Assembly (NCBI RefSeq): GCF_900141775.1
Contig: NZ_FSRI01000003.1
Location: forward strand, 186,001-250,000
Direction: 5' to 3'
Length of the DNA stretch: 64,000 nt
From: Salinivibrio sp. ES.052
GTDB taxonomy: Bacteria; Pseudomonadota; Gammaproteobacteria; Enterobacterales; Vibrionaceae
The position numbers and the translations under genes were made by a program. The notes below the pieces were generated by a model. The model had not been told where the DNA came from, did no database searches, and saw nothing but the letters and a program-made list of their open reading frames with translations. Of this stretch, positions 56,796 through 64,000 are shown piece by piece; the stretch's first letter is position 1, and every line of letters starts with the position of its first letter.

Positions 56796-56942
56796 CAGTC
56801 TTTCCTTGCCTAATAAAATTTACGTGACGCTAGGCCAACACTCAAACGGATAAGACAATATGATAAAGCCACCACAATCAAACGTATACAAATGCGCTAT
56901 CCTAAATAGGTTCAATGAATAACATAGGCACAGTATCAAGAA

Positions 56943-58007
56943 ATGCGAAGAAGATTGTTTATTTGGCTTATGGTGTCGATGTGCATGATGATTAATATGA
57001 TAGCCAATGCGGATCAAAGCCCAACGCGAGTGCTGTTTATCAACCCTGGTTATGCCACTGAAAGCTTCTGGTACGACGTGGATGAATACACCAATGCTGC
57101 TGCCACCGCATTAGATATTGACTTGACGATCCGCCATGCAGACCGCAATCACTTCGTCGTGCGCCAAATCCTGGCTGCAACCTTGAGTAAGCCAAACCAT
57201 CCTGATTACATCATCCTTGTCAATGAGAAGCTGGCTGCTAAAAAGCTGTTACCAATACTGAAAAGATACCCGATTTATATCCAGTTTATTCTGAATGATG
57301 TGGATGAGCAGACTAAAACAGCGCTTTACCAAGACCCACATTGGCAACAGTACTTATTGCCAAGCATTATTCCTAACAACCACGCGATAGGCTACGCAAT
57401 CGCCCAAGCCATGGTGCAAGCAAGCGATAATGCGCCCGGCGAAGCTATCATGATTTCAGGTGATCTCACCACACCCGCATCGGTACAACGCGAAGCGGGT
57501 GGCAAGCGCTTTTTCATTGACCACTCAGACATTACCTTGCACCAAGTCGTTCATGGTCAGTGGGATGAATCCATCAGTTACGAGCAAATGGGTACATTGT
57601 TACAGCGCTACCCTGATGTTCGCTATGTATGGACCGCCAATGACCATATGGCATTTGGCGCAATAAAAGCAGCCAAAGAAGCGGGGAAAACACCCGGTGA
57701 TGACATTTTTTTTGCGACGGTGAATACGTCCAAGAAAGTACTCTCTCTACGTGAGCAAGGCGATATTTCAGCGCTTGGTGGCGGGCATTTTACGGCTGCA
57801 GGCCTTGCATTAAGCCATATCTATGCGCACGATAATGGCTGGGATATTCCGAAAAGATGCAAAGAGCAGCTATTTCGTTTAATCAAACCCAACTCTCTCT
57901 TTTTTTCACAATTGCGCAAACAGGCATGGCATGAGATCCCATTTCTAAAAATGGCCCAACAGACCGAAAATTATTGTGCATTCACATCAACCCCAATGGA
58001 TAACTAA
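56943..58007 (+). CDS. Periplasmic sugar-type binding protein paired with a diguanylate cyclase
   Basis: A 354-residue secreted protein: signal peptide MRRRLFIWLMVSMCMMINMIANA, then a type I periplasmic fold (TRVLFINPGYATESFWYDVDEYTNAAATAL, LVNEKLAAKKLL, VWTANDHMAFGAIKAAKEAGKTPGDDIFFATVN). This is the ribose/LacI-like layout. No ABC genes are near. The next gene starts directly after its stop and encodes a membrane diguanylate cyclase, so this protein is probably the ligand-binding half of that sensor, as NspS is for MbaA in Vibrio cholerae. Confidence 0.8.
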   Translation: MRRRLFIWLMVSMCMMINMIANADQSPTRVLFINPGYATESFWYDVDEYTNAAATALDIDLTIRHADRNHFVVRQILAATLSKPNHPDYIILVNEKLAAKKLLPILKRYPIYIQFILNDVDEQTKTALYQDPHWQQYLLPSIIPNNHAIGYAIAQAMVQASDNAPGEAIMISGDLTTPASVQREAGGKRFFIDHSDITLHQVVHGQWDESISYEQMGTLLQRYPDVRYVWTANDHMAFGAIKAAKEAGKTPGDDIFFATVNTSKKVLSLREQGDISALGGGHFTAAGLALSHIYAHDNGWDIPKRCKEQLFRLIKPNSLFFSQLRKQAWHEIPFLKMAQQTENYCAFTSTPMDN

Positions 58008-59843
58008 GTGACAAAACGCGATATAAACTTACATGGTCTTCAAACTCGCGTTGCCTGTATCGTGCTCGCGATCAGTTTATTGTTTGCGGTCGGGACCACC
58101 CTGACACAAATGTATATTAACTATCAGCGCGCACTCACCACCACGACGCAATTGGTAGAAAACCGAAGCCAAAACGCCACTCGCGTCATTAGCCATGCCC
58201 TCTGGGTCGTTGATTTAGAACTCGTGCGCCAGAGTGTAAAAGGGTTATCGATGATCCCCACCGTTTGCCGCGTCGCGGTGAAAGGGTTTGATGGGACTCA
58301 TATCACCGAGGTCAATCATAACGGTGAAGGCTGTGATGGCAACCAGCAGTCTTTATTGACGGTTCAAGACAATAATATCGGCACTCTGAATATTGTCATC
58401 GACCGCAGTGAAGTCAAGCGTGAAGCCTTGAGCAGTGCGTTACCGGTGGCTACTGTACATTTTGTCGAAACACTCACTATTACCTTGCTTATCCTCTGGA
58501 TTCTAAATCGCCTGTGCTCTCGGCCTCTTAAACAGCTTTCAAGCGCACTGGACTACTATCAAGCAGACAAAGCCAACCAAACCAGTGTTCCCATTCAATT
58601 GATCCAACGGAATGATGAAATTGGTAACGTATCGCGCTCGATCAATGCGATGCAATCACGCATCAGGGATGATCTATTACAAAAACGCAGTACGGAACGT
58701 GAACTTCGCCAACATCAAACGTTACTCGAAGAGCAGGTTGAGCAACGGACGAAAGCGCTGAATTGGCAATCTAACGCCAGCTCATTACTGGCTGATATCT
58801 CAATTCAATTTTTGCGCGCAGACTCTCAACATATCACCGAGGACGTGGAGCTTATTTTCCCCAAAATGGCCTCCCTACTGGGTGTTGAGGCAATCGGCTG
58901 GTATGCCTTTGATGCCTATCGCGCCAAACGTCGTTGCTATTGGCCTACAGACGTCGAATTTGCACCAGAGACGGTCGATTTAAGCGACATGCATATGATT
59001 AAACGATGGCTCGCGGATATAGACACGCTAGTGGTTCCCCATGTGGGACAACTGGGTGATGATGCCATCAACGAGCGCTCATGGTTACGCCAACGACACA
59101 TCCTTTCGTTTGCCGCATTCCCCCTGACAGATGGACGGAAAAGTTTTGGGATGATCACTGTTGCGAATCGTCAATTACCGTTTATTTGGGACAACAGCAA
59201 AACGCTGCTCCTCAAGCGTTTCGCGACCGCAATCAGTGAAGTCATGATCCGCGAGCGTAATCATTTTGCGATGGAAGAACTACAGGAAGAACTGATCATC
59301 GCCAACGAAAAACTAAAAGTACAAGCAGAAACCGATGATCTGACTCGCTTGAGCACCCGCCGACCCTTTAAACGCGAGCTGAAAAACCATATTTATGATG
59401 GCATTGAGAGTGGGTTACCCGTTGCAGTCATGATGATCGATATCGACCATTTTAAAGCGTACAACGATGAGTATGGACACCTGCAAGGCGATGAAGTACT
59501 TACGAAGATTGCGCGTGTCTTGCTCACACAAACCGAAGCCTATCAAGGCTCGGTAGCTCGATTTGGTGGTGAAGAGTTTGCTATCACGCTCCCGACACAG
59601 TATGCATCCCAGCTAAACACACTGGCCGACGGCATTCGCGATGACATCGCCGAACTTGCCCTGACTCATGTAAAAAATCCAGATGGTGATGTCATCACGG
59701 TCAGTATTGGCGGCATCGTGACATACCCCTCCAATGAGACCAGTGACTCTTATTTATTAGAAATGGCAGACCAACGGCTTTATCAAGCCAAAGAAGAAGG
59801 GCGTGACCGAATTAATATTCTTGATCAAAGAGAAGAAAAATAG
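58008..59843 (+). CDS. Membrane diguanylate cyclase (HAMP, GAF-like, GGDEF)
   Basis: A 611-residue sensor enzyme. Helix 1 is near 15-37, a periplasmic domain covers about 38-155, and helix 2 is near 156-178. A HAMP region and a coiled coil follow (about 180-255), then a GAF-like domain (about 262-430) and a GGDEF domain (about 445-605). The active site reads RFGGEEFAI, so catalysis is expected. The RxxD inhibitory site five residues upstream is absent, so product inhibition should be weak. The start is GTG 58008, directly after the upstream stop. The output is c-di-GMP. Confidence 0.87.
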   Translation: MTKRDINLHGLQTRVACIVLAISLLFAVGTTLTQMYINYQRALTTTTQLVENRSQNATRVISHALWVVDLELVRQSVKGLSMIPTVCRVAVKGFDGTHITEVNHNGEGCDGNQQSLLTVQDNNIGTLNIVIDRSEVKREALSSALPVATVHFVETLTITLLILWILNRLCSRPLKQLSSALDYYQADKANQTSVPIQLIQRNDEIGNVSRSINAMQSRIRDDLLQKRSTERELRQHQTLLEEQVEQRTKALNWQSNASSLLADISIQFLRADSQHITEDVELIFPKMASLLGVEAIGWYAFDAYRAKRRCYWPTDVEFAPETVDLSDMHMIKRWLADIDTLVVPHVGQLGDDAINERSWLRQRHILSFAAFPLTDGRKSFGMITVANRQLPFIWDNSKTLLLKRFATAISEVMIRERNHFAMEELQEELIIANEKLKVQAETDDLTRLSTRRPFKRELKNHIYDGIESGLPVAVMMIDIDHFKAYNDEYGHLQGDEVLTKIARVLLTQTEAYQGSVARFGGEEFAITLPTQYASQLNTLADGIRDDIAELALTHVKNPDGDVITVSIGGIVTYPSNETSDSYLLEMADQRLYQAKEEGRDRINILDQREEK

Positions 59844-60011
59844 CGAGCTTGCTCACGTCATACTCCCCGTGGCTCTGGAGAATCATGACAGCACGATGAC
59901 GGTATGCTACAACCCCAATACTGTGGCATGCAGGTAAGCATTGCCCTTCGCACACCGATCTCGCTGAATGAACATAATAAAAATCGCCTCGAATCTAGAA
60001 AAGGAAGCCCG

Positions 60012-60554
60012 ATGAAAGTCGTCTTTGTCCGCCATGGGAAAACCGATTACTCTTTGGCTGACGCCCGCCAAATGAGCCAGTTAGAAAAAGACTACGCACC
60101 GCTGCAACGCGCTTGTATTCCAGAGATCCAAGCGTTGGCAAACCACCCAAGTTTGCAACAAGCAGATATCATTCTTTCCTCTCCTTATACACGTGCCCTC
60201 CAGACGGCGGAAATCCTCAATCGACAACTGCAAAAAGATCTTTTTGTCGAACACGATTTGCGCGAATGGCAAGCAGACATAAAGGGTAGCTATATTCCTC
60301 TTTCGGAACGTGATCGACGCTGGGTCGAGTATAGAGAGTTGTTTGCCAACGGAAATGAAGTGACCAATGCAGGTTATGAGTCCGCCACCGCGTTGTATCG
60401 CCGAGTGACATCCGTGCTCGACACCTACCAAGACTACAATACAATTGCGGTTGTTGCCCATTTTAACGTCATTGAGAGCTTGGTCGGTTATCGTGAGCAG
60501 GGGATAGAGTATGGAGAAGTGATCGAAGTGGACTATCAGCCTAGCTTAGGCTAA
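60012..60554 (+). CDS. Histidine phosphatase family protein
   Basis: A 180-residue phosphoglycerate-mutase-like phosphatase. The catalytic RHG is in FVRHGKTDYSL, the second arginine in SSPYTRALQTAE, and the second histidine in VVAHFNVIESL. A Glu in the LREWQADIKGSY segment acts as proton donor. Targets range from sugar phosphates to phosphoproteins (SixA-like), and nothing here decides. ATG 60012 follows AAAAGGAAGCCCG. A longer open frame upstream is not used. Confidence 0.87.
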   Translation: MKVVFVRHGKTDYSLADARQMSQLEKDYAPLQRACIPEIQALANHPSLQQADIILSSPYTRALQTAEILNRQLQKDLFVEHDLREWQADIKGSYIPLSERDRRWVEYRELFANGNEVTNAGYESATALYRRVTSVLDTYQDYNTIAVVAHFNVIESLVGYREQGIEYGEVIEVDYQPSLG

Positions 60555-60555
60555 C

Positions 60556-60582
60556 AAAAATGGGACGGCAACACCGTCCCAT
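60556..60582 (-). terminator. Terminator of the family-1 glycosidase gene
   Basis: ATGGGACGG (60560-60568), loop CAACA, CCGTCCCAT (60574-60582); on the minus strand it is followed by TTTTTG. It lies 11 bases past the glycosidase stop, and six bases past the phosphatase stop, so it may serve both. Confidence 0.75.
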
Positions 60583-60593
60583 AACATCAACCG

Positions 60594-62030
<1,437 letters not shown>

Positions 62031-62250
62031 TCACCTCTTTGTATCGTCTCCCGCTAGGCTAACGATTTCCACTCAGCTGAAGTGTGAACTGACTCGAAAA
62101 AGCATAGGGGCTACACTATCAAACCAATACTGATTTGAATAAAAGAACATTAAAAACGAAAATTTATGCTGTTAACCTATCGAGTGGTTAGTGCTAAGCT
62201 GTCTGAATAGACAAGTCCATGCGATTATTCTTCACCTATCAGGAGCTTTC

Positions 62251-63135
62251 ATGAGTCGGTTTAGTAACGTTGCCATTGTTGGTGGCACCCACGGTAACGA
62301 GTTTAGCGGTATTTACGCACTGAAACAGTGGCAATCCAATCCAACAATCACAGCCCGCGATAGTTTTTCCACCGAACATGTGTTTGCTAACCCCTCTGCT
62401 TATAGCGCCAACAAACGCTATGTAGACTGCGACCTTAACCGCCAATTCGACCCTCAACTGCTGGCTGATTACAGCTTGGCAAACTACGAGCAAAGTCGCG
62501 CTAAAGCCCTAAACCAACAATTAGGCCCTAAAGGGGATCCGCGCGTCGATTTTATTATCGACCTGCATAACACCACCAGCAACATGGGACCCACACTGAT
62601 ACTCTTGACACTTGATACGTTCAATAAGCAGCTCGCCGCTTACATTAGTGAGCGTATGCCCGATGCAGTTATTTTAGTCGAAGATCATATAGAGCCTATT
62701 CAGCATGCATTTTTATGCTCGATCGGTAAACAAGGGGTGATCGTTGAGGTGGGTCCACAGCCCCAATCGGTGCTGCGTCATGATGTAATGGAATCGATGC
62801 AAGAAATGACGACACACATTTTGGACTTCGTGCATCTATTTAATATTGATAAGGTGCCAGCACTGCCTAAAAATGTCACCGCGTACCGTTACAAAGAGAC
62901 ACTACATTTACCACAAAATGAGCATGGAGAGCGGATTGGTATGGTTCACCAACACGTTCAAGACAAAGACTTTCAGCCGATAAAGCCCGGTGACCCACTG
63001 TTTATGTGTTTTGATGGCAACGAATTAACATGGCAAGGCGACTACACGGCCTATCCGCACTTCATTAATGAAGCCGCCTATTACGACAATAATATTGCGA
63101 TGTCGATGGCTGAAGTATTTACTTTCTCAGTATAA
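62251..63135 (+). CDS. Aspartoacylase (AspA family)
   Basis: A 294-residue zinc hydrolase. Zn ligands are His and Glu in VGGTHGNEFSG and a later His in IIDLHNTTSNMGPTLI, with the catalytic Glu in GVIVEVGPQP. VDCDLNRQFDP and PLFMCFDGNELTWQGDYTAYPHFINEAAYY are typical of aspartoacylase (EC 3.5.1.15), which releases acetate and aspartate from N-acetylaspartate. The ATG follows CAGGAGCTTTC. Single gene, divergent from the glycosidase. A relative with another substrate cannot be excluded. Confidence 0.87.
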   Translation: MSRFSNVAIVGGTHGNEFSGIYALKQWQSNPTITARDSFSTEHVFANPSAYSANKRYVDCDLNRQFDPQLLADYSLANYEQSRAKALNQQLGPKGDPRVDFIIDLHNTTSNMGPTLILLTLDTFNKQLAAYISERMPDAVILVEDHIEPIQHAFLCSIGKQGVIVEVGPQPQSVLRHDVMESMQEMTTHILDFVHLFNIDKVPALPKNVTAYRYKETLHLPQNEHGERIGMVHQHVQDKDFQPIKPGDPLFMCFDGNELTWQGDYTAYPHFINEAAYYDNNIAMSMAEVFTFSV

Positions 63136-63177
63136 TCCACGTCACAGCATGGCCGACTCAGCCACGGGGGGCACACT

Positions 63178-63231
63178 TGCTGGGATTTGTACTACGCTTA
63201 CTCTAGCTAAGTAGACGTATAGAGCCCAGCA
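63178..63231. repeat. Nested dyad just upstream of the PAS-GAF gene
   Basis: TGCTGGG (63178-63184) pairs with CCCAGCA (63225-63231), and inside it TACG/CGTA (63193-63196, 63216-63219) and CTTA/TAAG (63197-63200, 63208-63211) nest around CTCTAGC. The outer right arm ends right at the GTG start. It may be the aspartoacylase terminator or a structure hiding the start. Confidence 0.4.
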
Positions 63232-64000
63232 GTGAACGAGTCCACCGACCAATATCAGCATATTGCCACCATCCTGCCCTCACTTTTTCGCCATCTCGAT
63301 ACGGCGGTGGTTATCGCTGACACAGAGCGCCGTATCCAGTTTTTTAACCCACAAGCAGAAGCCCTGTTCGGTTGCGGCCTAGCGGATGTCAAAGGCGCTA
63401 GCACGCGTATTCTTTATGCTGAACAAGAGGACTTTATCGCAACAGGTAAAGACCGCTTTAACACAGAGGCCGTGCATACCTACTACGACACTTATGTGGT
63501 GAGGTATAAAACCGCTAATGGCCATGTATTTTTGGGTGAAACACATGGTGGCCCAGTATGCGATGAGCAGCAAGTCATCACCATGTATGTGGCTTTTATT
63601 CAAGACATTAGCACCCGCGTAGAAGTAGAGTCCACGCTCAACCAACTCCACTCAATCACTTCAGCACGCAATTTAGATTTTTGCCGGCGCGTCGAGCGCA
63701 TTCTCTCTCTCGGTTGTAAACACTTTAACTTACCTATTGGCATACTCAGCCAAATTCATGGTCAGCGCTACACCGTGCAATATGCACAGCACCCTGATAA
63801 TGCATTACATCCTGGCCAGGTGTTCGATTTAAAGAAAACATACTGTTGCCACGTTTACGAGGCCAATGAGGCGCAAGGGTTCCATCATGTTGCGCAGAGC
63901 AACATCAAAACGCACCCCTGCTACGAGCAGTTCGGCCTTGAGGCCTATATCGGCGCCCCAATCTTTATTGATGGCGAGCGCTATGGCACGTTAAATTTTT
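63232..64000 (+). CDS. PAS-GAF sensory protein (N-terminal part, cut by window end)
   Basis: A frame open from GTG 63232 to the window edge, at least 256 residues. Residues about 10-125 are a PAS domain: HLDTAVVIADTERRIQFFNPQAEALFGC, with VIQDI-like IQDISTRVE closing it. Residues about 135 onward form a GAF domain: HFNLPIGILSQIHGQRYTVQYAQ and YIGAPIFIDGERYGTLNFF. The output domain lies beyond the edge; GGDEF/EAL or histidine kinase are both plausible. The start is a guess: the ribosome binding site is weak. Confidence 0.75.
   Translation, partial: MNESTDQYQHIATILPSLFRHLDTAVVIADTERRIQFFNPQAEALFGCGLADVKGASTRILYAEQEDFIATGKDRFNTEAVHTYYDTYVVRYKTANGHVFLGETHGGPVCDEQQVITMYVAFIQDISTRVEVESTLNQLHSITSARNLDFCRRVERILSLGCKHFNLPIGILSQIHGQRYTVQYAQHPDNALHPGQVFDLKKTYCCHVYEANEAQGFHHVAQSNIKTHPCYEQFGLEAYIGAPIFIDGERYGTLNF

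Noticed and set aside
62251-63135. Assignment as DoeB, the N-acetyl-diaminobutyrate deacetylase of ectoine degradation
   Set aside because: The motifs fit aspartoacylase, and no doeA or other ectoine breakdown gene is near.

Overview
The window looks like chromosomal DNA of a marine or halophilic gamma-proteobacterium of the Vibrionaceae (Vibrio, Salinivibrio or Grimontia type). This is inferred from gene content: an ectABC-ask ectoine operon, a ProXWV-type betaine importer, a VC1184-type cysteine-desulfurase-like protein, three methyl-accepting chemotaxis proteins, a RimB/RimK cluster, RavA, QmcA/NfeD, and a GNAT-nitrilase fusion. I see no rRNA, tRNA, CRISPR array, transposase, integrase or phage gene. 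Most of the window reads as ordinary chromosome with short operons separated by clear stem-loop terminators.

Layout. 1-3390: ravA (5' part), sseA, a lipid A deacylase-like outer-membrane protein, and an EamA exporter. 3550-7446: an isochorismatase-like hydrolase, then proX-proW-proV with a CRP-like site upstream and a hairpin between proX and proW. 7667-13533: a chemoreceptor, metC behind a tandem MetJ operator, two tiny genes (a ribbon-helix-helix-like protein and a lysine-rich protein), the NfeD/QmcA pair and a cold-shock gene whose leader can hide its own ribosome binding site. 13701-19653: a receiver-hemerythrin protein, ectA-ectB-ectC-ask, and a LysE-family exporter. 19736-25193: a GNAT-nitrilase fusion, a chemoreceptor, a YebC/YeeN-like protein and a TetR regulator. 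25432-34883: a solute-binding protein, unknown protein, lipase, MscS-like channel, mgtE, the rimB-rimK-AstE-like cluster, msrB, and fumC behind a strong Fur box.

35040-41902: a small unknown protein, an ASCH protein, the VC1184-type PLP protein translationally coupled to a 2-oxoglutarate dioxygenase, a DUF6151-like protein and acnA. 42046-47570: envelope genes (LtaS-like phosphotransferase, family-9 glycosyltransferase, dgkA, DUF3413/sulfatase protein). 47648-50006: 5-oxoprolinase pxpA-pxpB-pxpC. 50128-51332: a tryptophan leader peptide and attenuator in front of a tryptophanyl-tRNA synthetase gene. 51554-64000: a Cache chemoreceptor, MFS transporter, MepA-like peptidase, GNAT enzyme, two unknown proteins, a binding-protein/diguanylate-cyclase pair, a histidine phosphatase, a family-1 glycosidase, an aspartoacylase, and the start of a PAS-GAF protein cut by the window end.

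Themes. Osmoadaptation is served by ectoine synthesis, betaine uptake and a mechanosensitive channel. Iron and oxidative stress are served by Fur-controlled fumC, acnA and msrB. Three synthesis genes have visible cis-regulation: MetJ for metC, an attenuator for trpS, and an inverted repeat over the ect promoter. The most noteworthy item is the complete ribosome-mediated attenuator at 50128-50278. The most open biochemical question is the PLP/dioxygenase pair at 36074-37959.
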